Assembly: GCA_018287875.1 (NCBI GenBank)
Contig: JAGVVL010000022.1
Span: 1,426,001-1,490,000, forward strand
Length of the DNA stretch: 64,000 nucleotides
Reading direction: 5' to 3'
Origin: Nigrospora sphaerica
Lineage: Eukaryota > Ascomycota > Sordariomycetes > Amphisphaeriales > Apiosporaceae
Both the position numbers and the translations under genes were made by a program. Positions within the stretch are counted from its first letter, which is position 1; every line of letters starts with the position of its first letter. Below the pieces are notes generated by a model, which worked only from the letters and a program-made list of their open reading frames with translations, did no database searches and was not told the origin of the DNA. This document shows, piece after piece, positions 1 through 10,370 of this stretch.

Positions 1-1095
1 GTAGGTGGCGAGGGGCTCCTGGTCGTGCAGCCGGAAGAGGTCGCAGGCGCGCACGCGCTTGAGGACCGCCGCGAGCCCCGGTACCGCAAAGTCGGCAAAC
101 AGTGCCGCCATCTCGTCCGGGTCCCCCCGCGCGCTCCACGAGTACCCGCCCTCCCGCCTCCGGATCGCCTCGTCCGGCACCCCGCACGCAAAGTTGATAA
201 GCGCCCCGCCCCGGCACGGGTACGTCACGATGTTGCGGTTGCCCGCGTCGCCCGCCGCCAGGATCGTGATGAAGACGCCGTCGGCGGTGTCGTAGAGCGG
301 GGGGGCCGGCGGCGTCGTGGTCGATGAGGCCGCCGCCAGCGTCGCGTGCACTTCGGCCGCCGGCAGCACGAACCGGTACATGGACAGGCCGCAGGGCTCA
401 GGCGCCGGGTGCGAGGGCGCCACGGTCTCGCGGACGGTCGATCGAATGCCGTCAGCACCTGGGGGGAGAGAGGAGCAGAGATGGGTTAGCTCGGGGTCTG
501 TGGATCAGGATTGGACAACGAGAGGACGTCGGGGAAAACCAAGATGCCATTACGAACCGACGACCACATCCGCTTCGACACACGCCCCACCCTCAAACCA
601 GATGACGCCCTTCTCGGAGTCAACCCCGACCACCTTTTTTCCGTAATCGATCCTGACCTTGGCCTCGGCGCTCCCCTCCTCGGCGGGCCCCTGGTTCCCC
701 ACCGGCATACCGCCGCCACCGCCTAAAGCGCAGCGCTCGAGGGCGTCGCGCAGATCGGCACGGAACATAAACCAGAGGCCGCCGGGGGCGATGGTGCGGC
801 TGACCTCGCGGCCGGCGCGGTCGAGGGTGCGGGCGCCGACGCCGACGACGGCGCCAACGTCGGCGGCGGTCAGGCCGAGCCCATCGCGCAGGGCGGCGAC
901 GCCGTCGGCCCACAGGCCCAGCGCCGCCGACGGCTCGGTGCGCGCCGTTGCCTCGGGCCGCCGCTCGTACAGCGTGACGGCGGCGACGCGCGGCAGCGTC
1001 CGCAGGAACGCCGCCGTCGCAAGGCCCGCGATGCCCGCCCCGACGATAGCCACGCGGAGCCGACCGCTCGAGGATGGCGGGGGGGTGCTCGTCAT
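1..1095 (-). CDS. FAD-dependent monooxygenase (salicylate hydroxylase-like), 3' end missing
   Basis: Two exons are visible, 1095-558 and 458-1, joined over a 99-bp intron (donor GTTCGT, acceptor CAG). They give 332 residues and the frame is still open at the window edge. After a short Pro/Ser-rich start comes the Rossmann motif GAGIAG (residues about 19-24) for FAD. The splice joins VVG to ADGIRST, which rebuilds the DG motif typical of flavoprotein aromatic hydroxylases, so the intron is well supported. The family uses NAD(P)H and O2 to hydroxylate aromatic or polyketide-like substrates; the substrate here cannot be told. The start is the ATG at 1095; the same frame runs further upstream without another ATG. 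The second FAD motif (GD) would lie outside the window. Confidence 0.85.
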
Positions 1096-1830
1096 GGTAG
1101 GTGGGGGGACGGGCGGGAGAGGAAGAGAGGCAGGCAAGATGGAGAGCGATGAAGGCAAACGAGGGCCCGGACGTGCCGTATTCCAGAGCGCCGAAGGGAA
1201 CAGTGCTAACTTAGTACACAGGCCTTCGGGGGTGAGTAGTGAATGAATGGTCGACGACCGGCAGGGCGAGAGAGCGCATTTCGTACGGCCTCAAGCTCGG
1301 GCTGGATACGACGTACATGATCGTGGCAGTACAAAAAGCAGTGCGGCCGGACGGTCTTCGGCGGCGCGGACCGGGAGGGGCGGGGGAACTACTTTGCGAC
1401 ATGGTGAGACGAAAGATGCGGGCCAATCCCACCCCCAACGACCGTTGCACCCTTGGCTATAGGCCACACAACTTTCTGACATGTGGTTCTCATGGTGCCT
1501 GCATGGAGGGGGGAACAACGACTACCTGCTTATGTTCAGGGGAAGAACGACTACTTGCTTATTTCCAGGTGGGTCGTTGGCATCCAAATTTTCAATGCAG
1601 TAAGCTGACAACTTGAAGCCATGTACCTTGATATGGGATTGATTTTCTCGGCATGAACGCCTATGGCGGGACTCTTTCCAGCTGGTCTGCCGGTCTTCCG
1701 AGAAATTCACACGTCCGAGTGACCTGTCCAGGGTCGCGCCTATCGGCACATAGCTCTCGGCCTCCTCTCGATCCCCATTGTCCATGCTTAGGTAAGTACC
1801 CACCCGCTCAAATCACCCCATCACCCCACC
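1096..1830. other. intergenic, no gene seen
   Basis: Region upstream of the monooxygenase start and downstream of the small membrane-protein gene. Short frames occur on both strands, but none shows protein-like composition or recognisable motifs. Confidence 0.5.
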
Positions 1831-2322
1831 CTATATTCCTGCCGTCGTCAGTCCTCTCGGTCCCTCTGTGTCCCTTGCTTCTGTCCGCATTCCCCTGTCT
1901 TCCCCCCTTCTTTCCGGCGCAGCCCCCGTGCCAATCCGGACCGGGAACCTCGTCCTGGCCCGCGGCGGCACTCGCGGCCCCCCCGCCGCGATGCCGCCCC
2001 CCTCCTTGTCGCCGCCGATCGTCGCGCACTCTTGTTTCGCGGCCGCCCGCTGCCGCGAGGCGTGCCAGTCCCGGGCGCGCCTGGCCGCCGCCTCGGGCTC
2101 CCAGTCGCGCGGCTGCACGGCGCGGGGCCACGGCGCGCCCCGTCGCTGTGCCCAGAGCCGGTACGCGACGATGACGGCCAAGACCACAACGAGGCTAGAC
2201 ACAACGCCGCTGAGGGCCATAGCCACACGGGCATCGTCCCTGGCGCCGGTTGGCGGTGCATCTCGGGGCTCGCGAGTAGCGGATTGCGGGTGCAGGGGTG
2301 GAAGGGGGAGCTGGGGCGCCAT
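1831..2322 (-). CDS. small single-pass membrane protein, unrecognised
   Basis: One ATG-started frame of 163 residues. After a Pro-rich N-terminus of about 35 residues there is one clear hydrophobic segment (about residues 36-53, MALSGVVSSLVVVLAVIVAY), followed at once by Arg-rich sequence (RLWAQRR), as expected for a membrane anchor with a cytosolic positive flank. The rest is charged and rich in Arg, Gly and Ala with no domain I recognise. The tail from about residue 100 is low in complexity and could instead be intron or UTR, so the 3' end is less certain than the TM part. No function is proposed. Confidence 0.45.
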   Translation of the reverse strand: MAPQLPLPPLHPQSATREPRDAPPTGARDDARVAMALSGVVSSLVVVLAVIVAYRLWAQRRGAPWPRAVQPRDWEPEAAARRARDWHASRQRAAAKQECATIGGDKEGGGIAAGGPRVPPRARTRFPVRIGTGAAPERRGEDRGMRTEARDTEGPRGLTTAGI

Positions 2323-3303
2323 GGTTTGCCGGTACGAGGTGGATGGGGTGCCGGCTAGGGTATCAGGCGTCTAGATTAGATATGGTAATACTGGTACAGT
2401 GCGTGTGAGTGATCTGGTACTTTGCAAACTTGTTAATACGCGATTCGGACGGGTGAGTGGGTTCTTGACGGCCTCAACACGGACAGCCGTGGGGGTTCCT
2501 GGACTTTTGAAGGCTATCAGCATAAAGTGGCTCGGAGGGTGATTTTCAGACGATGGTGGACAATGGAATGGTCTTTTGGGCAGGCATTGTTGGTGCACTA
2601 TCGTTCTTTGATTGGTGGCCATGGATGATTGACTTGGATGAGTGACCGTCAAATGACGTTCAATGGGAAGTGGACGTTCTGGAAAGTATCTCTGGAGGTA
2701 TCAAGTTGCCAACCCCTCAAGCTTTTAAGGCATCGAGACACTGAGGGATCAAGGCATAAAGGTGACAAGAATTTAATCGGCCCAGAGATCATGTACCTTC
2801 CTTGGCAGGATTGCCAAACCCAAGCCAAAATATTTCGTGAAAGCTGTGAAGCATAGTATCCACGTACATTCGCGAGTAAGGAATAGTGATGGCTGATGCT
2901 GGGACCGCAATCTTCAGATCATATTTTGTCATCCGGGTAACTACGTACCTGCCCTCTGCCTATGCGCCTCCTTACCTTCGACATCCCACAAACTGAGGAC
3001 TTCGAATCTCTGGTTTGCCTAAGATAATATCTGAGCAGGACTTCTCCCTTCCCCATCAACCCCACTGGACACTGGTCACACTTCTCAAGCGTTTCACTCG
3101 TATTCCCACCTCCTCGGCTCTTTCCTTCCAGAATTTGGGGCATCTCACTTCTCGTTCTCGTGAGGACTCGTCCAAGCCACTACAACCTTCATAACACCCA
3201 TATTACTTGTCTCTTGATCCATCACGTCGTACCCACCGACGAGCCTCGTACCCGTTCCCGCCTTCAAGCATCAATCCGGTTCCATCAGGCTAGACCCTTC
3301 AGC
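2323..3303. other. intergenic, likely promoter and 5' leader of the AT-hook gene
   Basis: No gene is seen. The last 250 bases before the ATG at 3304 are rich in C and T, as in fungal 5' leaders. Confidence 0.4.
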
Positions 3304-3437
3304 ATGGCGCCCGAGAAGCAGATGAATGAGGATACTCTTCTCCTCCTCTGCATTATCCAAAAAGACAATCCCACCCTCAGCGGTGGTAACTGGCCCGCGA
3401 TTAGCGCCCAGATGGGCCAGCCCGCCGACAGGATCCG
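3304..3437 (+). CDS. alternative first exon (1a) of the AT-hook protein gene
   Basis: ATG at 3304 opens 44 codons plus two bases, ending at a canonical GTAAGT donor at 3438. The peptide contains EDTLLLLCIIQKDNPTLSGG and NWPAISAQM, and is clearly related to the exon at 4195 (shared LLL, DNPTLS, NW). Both resemble the short helical N-terminal domain of fungal Myb-like proteins, in which one residue block is followed by a KRF-type sequence. The exon ends in phase 2, the phase needed to join the exon at 4430, which would give R-KRF. No convincing separate second exon was found between 3438 and 4194; the only candidate (acceptor near 3764, frame ending 4014) has no likeness to the family. So this is either an alternative first exon that skips 4195-4316 or a decayed tandem copy. 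Confidence 0.5.
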
Positions 3438-4194
3438 GTAAGTCAAGCTCGATTTCCTCTTTTTCTTGCTGCCACTTGAGATATCCCGGCCTCGTCCACA
3501 TAAGCAAGTGAAAGCAACCCGAGGGGCGTCCCCCAGCGCTCCTTCAGATGCTCCCTGGTCTCTCGGTACCCTTGGGACTTGATCATCTCCATCTTACGGC
3601 CTACGGGTCACCTACCTTGAGCATGCTTGCGTGTCCCGGGCCCTGGCTGCCATTCCCTAACTTCAACTGGGATCTTGAACGGGACGTTCCCTTGCCGCTA
3701 CGCCTTGGTTTTCTCCCCCCAGTCTCCCCAAGAGCCCGTTGACGCCTCACTGTTGCCTTTCCAGAATCCCCATCCCACACCCTGTACATCGGATACTTCG
3801 GCCTCAGTACTCTTGTCCTGCTGGGTCGCAAACAAGAGTGGTTGCCTATTCCTCTTCCCTCCCTGCCCACTCTCCGGTCACTTCCATTCCATCGTTCGAT
3901 AGCATTTTCGCCCTGGGCCAAACCTCTGGGTACTTCCTCCTTCCGTCTCGCATTCCTGATCGAAGGAAGAAGACCGCCGTCCCCTCACCAACTACAACAT
4001 CCATCCTTATGTGAATCCCAACCTCATCAATCTTGTACATCTCCATCTCCTCAGCCACCACAACCCCTTGAACACATTCTCCACTACATTTGACGCATCT
4101 CGAGAAGTCACCGGAAGCTGTCACCGCCCATTGCAACCCCCACCTTGTCCTTGCCAGAGACCACACCTGCCCGGGACCGTCCGTCCTTCACAAC

Positions 4195-4727
4195 ATGACT
4201 CTGGACGACAACCACATTCTTCTCCTCCGCCTCTTGGCCAGGGATAACCCCACTCTTTCCATGGAAAACTGGAAGGAGTTCTGCGAGGCCACCAACGCGA
4301 GTCTCGGTTACACCAAGCAAGTCCTTCTTGCGCGGGTCCTTCCCATGCTTTCCACCGCCTCCCCGCCTCGCCCGTTCCCTCATACCATGCTTACCCCGCC
4401 GTGCTAACCCTGCGACCCCCCGGGAACAGGAAGCGATTCGCCGCCATGCGCAAGGAGTTCCTCGAGATGAGCCCCGACGCAGCCGCCGAGGCGTCGGCGC
4501 CCCGAAAGCGCGGACGGCCCCCCAAGGGCGCCGACAAGGACGGCGACGGCGAGGTGAAGCCCAGGGCCAAGCGCGGCAAGACGGCGACGGCCAGGAAGAC
4601 GGCCGACAAGCCTGGCAGCGGCGACGAAGCCACCGACAGAGACGGCGACGGCGAGGCCGCTGCCCCGGTCAAGAAGCAGAAGAAGACCAAGGCCCCCGAG
4701 GAGGACGCGGCGAGCGACGAGGCTTAG
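4195..4727 (+). CDS. small Myb-like / AT-hook nuclear protein
   Basis: Exon 1b is 4195-4316 and exon 2 is 4430-4727, 139 residues in all. The frames join only if the intron uses a GC donor (GCAAGT at 4317) with the CAG acceptor at 4427-4429; the nearest GT (4321) puts exon 2 out of frame. The GC-AG splice gives YTK-KRFAAMRKEF. Residues 1-55 look like the helical Myb-like domain found in many small fungal proteins. Residues 60-139 are Lys, Asp and Ala rich, with one classical AT-hook core, RKRGRPPKG (about residues 63-71), which binds the minor groove of AT DNA, and several basic stretches that could serve nuclear import. Likely a chromatin-associated protein; the exact role is unknown. The related exon at 3304 may share exon 2. 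Confidence 0.65.
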
Positions 4728-5851
4728 GCCGTACAAGGCCTTGCCTGTGAGCCGGCTCGAGACGAGCACAGAGGAATGGACGGCCGACGGTGTGACCCAG
4801 AATGACTGGGATGGACCGAATACATCGGAGGGAAGACTTGTTGAGGCGGTGGATTGATGGGACAGAAGGAATGCGATCTAGTCTACCTCCCCATTCGTCT
4901 GCTTCTCGTGATCTCGGCGATTCTAACGAAACCTGATAAGAATATCACTCATCTCTGCATCGGCAAACTCGTGGCCCAAGGACGCACGTTTCCATGCGCA
5001 CCAGCAGCCCCATTACCAGTGCTCGACGCCCCTGCGCCGGTAGGGCTCCTACAGGCGTGTACGATTAAATCATTCGTACATCCATCCCCTCGCCGCGAAG
5101 TCCAGATTCGGGCACGGCGTCATCTTGGCTCCACGGATGCAATCCGGAGCCGCAGACGACGGACGATGGATGCGTGGTAGAAGCAGTGTTGATACGACCT
5201 TCGGAATAAGCACAACCCGTCTCCGTCTCCAGCAATGGTGCTGTCGCGAAGATAAGTAGGTTGGTAGTTAGCCCGGCTAAAACGAAGATAGCCATTCCTG
5301 CCGGTACAGGCTGAAGTGGTACGAGCTTGTAGGGTCACTTCCAGTGCGTCCGACTCTCCTCACACATCTACGTTACGTAAGTTATCGTAAAGGCAGGAGG
5401 AGGGAAAGCTAGGGAAGCCATCAGATGCAGCCGTCTTTTTCATCTGGGGGACGCGCGGAGGTAATGGCTCTGGTGTTGAGGTCGGGATTGGCAGCGCCGA
5501 ATTGAGCACCTGCTGCTTTGTATTGGTCCCGGTAGATACGTTCGTTGTAGCCGGGCCATCTTTGAAATAGCGCTGGCCGTCTCGGCAGGGAAGTGGCCCA
5601 CCGCAGTGTCAATTCAACAACATTCCTTTTGACACAGAGCGAACCTCTCGAATGATGAATGGTTTCTCAAAAAGGACTGATTATGTGGCCGTTCTGAGAC
5701 AGACATGTGAATACAGGCGGGCATGCCTGAAACATTGACTTGGACCCCAAGGTGTTGTGAGTGAACGAGTGAGTAAACGAGTGTATTGATGTGTGTGTTA
5801 TAAGAGAGAGAAGAAGGGAGAGATTGAAGATGAGAGGAGTAAAAAACGAAG
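4728..5851. other. intergenic, no gene seen
   Basis: 3' flank of the AT-hook gene and downstream flank of the tRNA. Only short, unsupported frames occur on either strand. Confidence 0.45.
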
Positions 5852-5923
5852 TGACCCCGACCCGATTTGAACGGATAACCTTCAGGACTGGAATCTGACG
5901 CGCTACCGTTGCGCCACGAGGCC
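5852..5923 (-). tRNA. tRNA-Trp (anticodon CCA)
   Basis: The minus strand folds as a 72-nt tRNA without an intron. The acceptor stem is GGCCTCG/CGGGGTC with discriminator A; the D stem is GCGC/GCGC with loop AACGGTA; the anticodon loop is TTCCAGT with CCA at positions 34-36; the T arm is ATCCG-TTCAAAT-CGGGT. T-loop and D-loop consensus bases are present. The anticodon stem has an A-C mismatch next to the loop (31/39), and the acceptor and T stems contain G-U pairs. A T-rich stretch lies just 3' of the tRNA on its own strand (plus-strand A run 5841-5846), fitting a Pol III terminator. Confidence 0.9.
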
Positions 5924-8336
5924 AATTTATTGTTGAAGACAAACAGCTTATGGGAGTAAATGAAATGTGTAAAAAGGTGCGTCTTCTTGAGAATAGCTTC
6001 GTTTCTTGGTGGGTCTAGATTGTGAGCGGACAGTGCTTTGTTGCCCGTGTGGCCGAATGAGCTCCAGTGGGTTGGGGTCGGGGGGCGAGGGTGGTGGGAG
6101 GGATGGGATCGCAGGGATGTCATGAGTCAATCAGGAAGGGACCTAGGAGCCGACGCGCCGTTGTGAGCCTTTCCCAGCGCCCTGCAGCAATGCGGCGTGC
6201 TAGGATTGGGGTAGCTGCAAGATTCGCGGTGCAATGTTGCGCCATGGTAACGGAATGGCGGACGAGGCACCGACCTAACACGCCGACGAGGACGCGTCTC
6301 GGTCGTCGCGCCAACGATACCGTCTTTTCCCCCGAACTACGAGGCTGCATCGTGTTGCATGAAACGGTGAGCCGGCGCGACGCCCTTTCCTGCTTTGCCA
6401 GGCGTGCGTCGTCGATTGGCACAGGTCGGGAACGCTTCCCTACGCCAATGTGATAACACTGTCCACTTCTGACACGTAGGCGCGGCAGAAGGAGTAATCA
6501 TTTCGCGAGTAATTGCAAGCAGTGGCACTTGCTTCCCAGAACTTATTAGGCTGTTTTGCGAATCGGCAACTCCCAGCCAGTCCTTTCTGCCGTACTCTCC
6601 AGGAATGGTCCGATTGCCGACCCCGTCAAAGTACTGTACGAGTACGTCATTGAGGTCGGAGATTTGCCATGTACAATAGCCCCCCTTGCCCTCACGCGGA
6701 TGGATTAGCGGCAGAACCGCCTTGGGAAGCAGTCGACAAGATACGCCAAGGGGGAGGGACAGAAGAAATGTTTCAGCAGCTCTGCCACACTAAAGGGATA
6801 TCGATGGCTGCTCTTCTGTCCCCACCTCTCGACGATAGTTAGGGCTCAAAGTAAAACTTGGACAGCCGACAGAGTACTTTACCTGCGTGGTGGAGGGTAC
6901 TGGGAAGGGGTAGGGATCTGCTCACTTTGTCCCGTCGCTCCGGCGAGGGAGTGTTGGAAAAACGCCCAGCGGGCCCAGAACACTTTCCCGGTGTGGTAGA
7001 GCTGCTGCGGCGTTTTGTTTTGGTTCACCCTTCCCCGGCCCTCGTACGTCAACGAACCTGCTCGAGCCACCTGCAGTCCGGCGCAGTTTCACGCCCGCCT
7101 GCAGGCCAAGGATTTGACCAGTCACGACGACACAATCATCATAACTCTGCTGCATTTCCCTGGCACCTTTCTAACCCATTTTGCAGGCCTGCGTCACGCG
7201 GGCAGAGAAAAGCAGTGGCGCGGATCCGAGCCGGCGAGCACGCGCTATCTGCACCTCCTCGCCCGACTTCTCAAGCCTGAAGGTTTGAGTGGGTTGCACT
7301 GCAACTTTTAGCGCAAGCCACTGGAGGCGGGAGAATGTCGAAGCGACCGGAAACACCAATATTGCACAAGGGTTGGAAATGTACCCGGACATTATTCCCT
7401 GCCCACTTCAATGACTGGGGGGATTCGGTCGCTGGGGTGTTGCAAACTACCAGTTTTCAATTGCCCCTGGGAGAACAAAACCCTCGGGTTTTCAGCTCCG
7501 CGTCCCCTGTTGGTCCCTGACCGTCACTTTATCTGCATTAACACATCAGCAGACCGGCCAAGATCGCCACACCGGTACTCCTGTGAGGGCCTGTCCGTCC
7601 AATCCTGGCATACTGGATGAGTTGTCGGCTTCGCTTGGATTGCCGGCTCCCGGATTGTGCGCTGTTTGCCTAACTTGGGTACTTTAAGTACTTGGGTAGG
7701 CTGGGAGGTACCTAAAGTACCTACTGAGCCAAGAGAGGTACTTGCTTTGGTTAGAGTGTCGCAGGAAAAGTCAGCCGGGCTTGGAAGAAACATTTAGGCC
7801 CGGGTGGCCTGGAACTCACTTGCTGGCCGCCTGCGAATGGCAGAGAGCATCCCAACACACTCTCATCCCATCCGATATGTACCTTGTCTGCCTACAAGAT
7901 TGTCGCTGTCGGTCGCGCTTGCTCGCGCGTCTTCACCGTTGCGGTGTAAGCCAAAAAGAGGGACTGCAATGACGGAGCCCCGAGTCTATGCCCAATACGC
8001 GGTATGCAAGCGTCAATAAACAGGCGCGCAACTTGGGTGCCAAGTGGTGAGTGGTGGAGGTGCAGCCCATCGGTCGATTGGAAGACATAGATCCTTGAGA
8101 TCCTTTGATAATGCACATTGCCGGCCCAAGTCTACCTCGACGCTACGACCCAGCACAAAGCTGGGACTCACCACATACGCCGATCCAGGCTAGCTAGGCA
8201 CTCGCATATAAACATCGCGCACCAATCCTCAGCTCGTCTGTCCTTACCTCTTACACTTCACCGAAGGCCTTTTGGGGGGGGTTCAAGAAACAATATATAT
8301 GCATTACCTTGGCCGGTACTCCACCGCGCACAATCC
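5924..8336. other. intergenic, no gene seen; GTAC-type short repeats
   Basis: 2.4 kb without a supported gene. At about 7680-7745 there is a cluster of short self-complementary words (AAGTAC, GGTACC, TACCTA). The final 150 bases before 8337 are C/T-rich and include a TATATAT stretch at about 8292-8300, which may be part of the promoter or leader of the next gene. Confidence 0.45.
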
Positions 8337-10370
8337 ATGCCCGTCTCGAGTGAGCGAATGTCGAACGACGACGACGACCAGCTCCAGCAGGAGCTCTACG
8401 CGCTGTTGGATGGCGCGGTCGGCGAGAGAGTGCGTAAGGGGTTGAAGCGCGTATACGCGGCGCGCGAGCAGGCGCTACGGCGCGAGATCCCGCGGACCCA
8501 GCCAGCGGCCGAGTTCTTCCGGCAACACACCAAGGCCTACGAGGATAAGTGCGGGGCGCTCTTGAGACGCACCCGGAGCATCCTTCACGAAGGTGCCGAT
8601 CGTCTCGTGGACGACCTTTTCAAGCAGGCCGTGACCGACGGCGGCGCCACCCTCGCCACCGGCTGGGAAGGCCACCGAAGCGAAGATGATGCCACCGACA
8701 TCGACCAGAACGCGTCCGTACGTATAGGCACGACGCCGGCAGGTACTACGGGGGCGGCGGCGGCGACGCCCAGCGGCCTGCCCGTGCGGCTGGGCCAGTC
8801 GGACCCGCCGCAGACGCGTGCCGCCGGGCCCTCCCCGGGCTTTACCGCGGTGAACGGCTCCTCGGGGTCGTCGCGCGAGTGGCCGGCCGAGCCGGAGAGC
8901 GCCTCGGCCGTAGGGCCATCGACCGAGGGGCCGCGAACGGCGCTCCCATGGGGCTCGGCGGCGAAACGCCCTGCCAGTAGCGGGGACAGCGAGGACGAGA
9001 TGCCCAAACGCAGTCGCAGAACTAGTTACAGCCGCACGGTGCGTCCTTTCTCTATAGACACACTCTCTCCCTCTTCTCTCCGTTCACCCCCTTGCGCTGT
9101 GTCCGCGGCCAGCCTTTTCTTCAACCCTCCGCCGCGCGCGCGAGGGCTTCAGAAGGGTGCTTCTTCCCGGAACGACTCTCTAAATAGCTCATCTCGGCTG
9201 ACACGCCAGTCTCTGCAGCGCCGGCACGCGGTTGCTTCCCCGAACCAGCGTATGCCGTCGCGGCAGACACGCGACAAGGACGGCAACCTGTGGCCGAACC
9301 AGTCCCCAATCCAGCTGCGGGATGTCAAGGCGGGCGAGTGCGTGTTTCAGTACCCGGATGCGGCGCCGGATCATTTCTTCGTACTGCGATGCAATCGGCG
9401 GCAGTGTCGGCCGAACAGGGAACAAATGGCGCACGTCGACGGCGTGCTCGTTTTCACGGCCTACCCCTTCCGCTACAAGCGGGCCGAGAAACACTTCAGC
9501 GGCAACGGGCACCGGATCGATGGCGACGACCAGATTTTCTGCTCCTTCGCCCGGCAGGTCCTGGATGCCGAAGAAGAACGTGAGTCCACTCTCAAACTCT
9601 TGTTAGCAGGTCTCGCACCAGAGTCCAACCTTGGAGGACACGCATTATCGGGACTGCCCTGACCCTGATTCGTTCCAGTCAACACGGAGGCGAACAAGCG
9701 CGGCAAAGCAAGCCGCATGTCAATGGGCATGGACGTCGACAAGATGCCCGTTGAAACCGCTGACGCGACGGCGGCGACCTCGGCGGCGTCTCCATCATTC
9801 AGACCGCGCAGAGCCTCAACCTCGCCTCACCGTCCGCGACAAAGGGCGGCGGCCAGTTTCAACACCGGCTCTATGCCTGGCGACTCTGCGCACCCGCCGG
9901 CGGCGGAGCCAAGCCACGACGACACCCGCAGCCGGACCCGAAGCGTGGACGAGGCGCCGCCGTCCGACCCGTCGTTGCTAATGAAATTCGGCGACGAGCC
10001 AGCCAACAACGACAGGGGATATCACGGCGGCGGCGGCGAGCGCGACCTCACGCGCGCCGGCTTCGCGGCGCCCGAAGGTGACGCCAACTTGGAAGACGAC
10101 GTCCACAAGTCGCCGTACGCGCTCTCGTCGGCTTGGCCGTCACCATCACTCGAGCAGGACGCCGCCGCCGCCCTGACCGCTGTCCGGAGCCACCAGAAGC
10201 AGCAGCAGGAGCAGCACGCCGCCGACACCGCCACCGGTGACGCCACGGCGGCATCAACATATGCCACGCGCGCGCGCGCCAGCCTGCGCCGCGCTGCGCC
10301 CGAGGACCGTGAGGACATGAGCGATTTCCTCGAGACGGCGCGGCCCAGGCGCCCGGGCGGTGATGAGTAG
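8337..10370 (+). CDS. unrecognised protein with C/H-rich (zinc-finger-like) segment
   Basis: Exons 8337-9579 and 9679-10370 join in phase 1 over a 99-bp intron (GTGAGT...CAG) and give 644 residues. An ATG at 8358 is an alternative start. Residues about 20-110 are helical and charged. Then comes a long Ser/Pro/Ala-rich linker, and a conserved-looking block (about 320-415) containing FFVLRCNRRQC and PFRYKRAEKHFSGNGH, i.e. C-x4-C followed by H-x5-H, which could bind a metal. The tail is disordered and rich in Ala, Asp and Gln. A 171-base stretch (9039-9209) has good intron signals (GTGCGT donor, CTGAC branch, CCAG acceptor) and is a multiple of three, so the true protein may be 587 residues. Similar hypothetical proteins occur in Sordariomycetes as far as I recall; a nuclear role is only a guess. 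Confidence 0.7.

Noticed and set aside
3739..4014. Candidate separate second exon for the exon at 3304
   Set aside because: Acceptor and phase fit, but the sequence is Ser/Pro-rich and unlike the family, while the exon at 4430 gives the expected KRF continuation.
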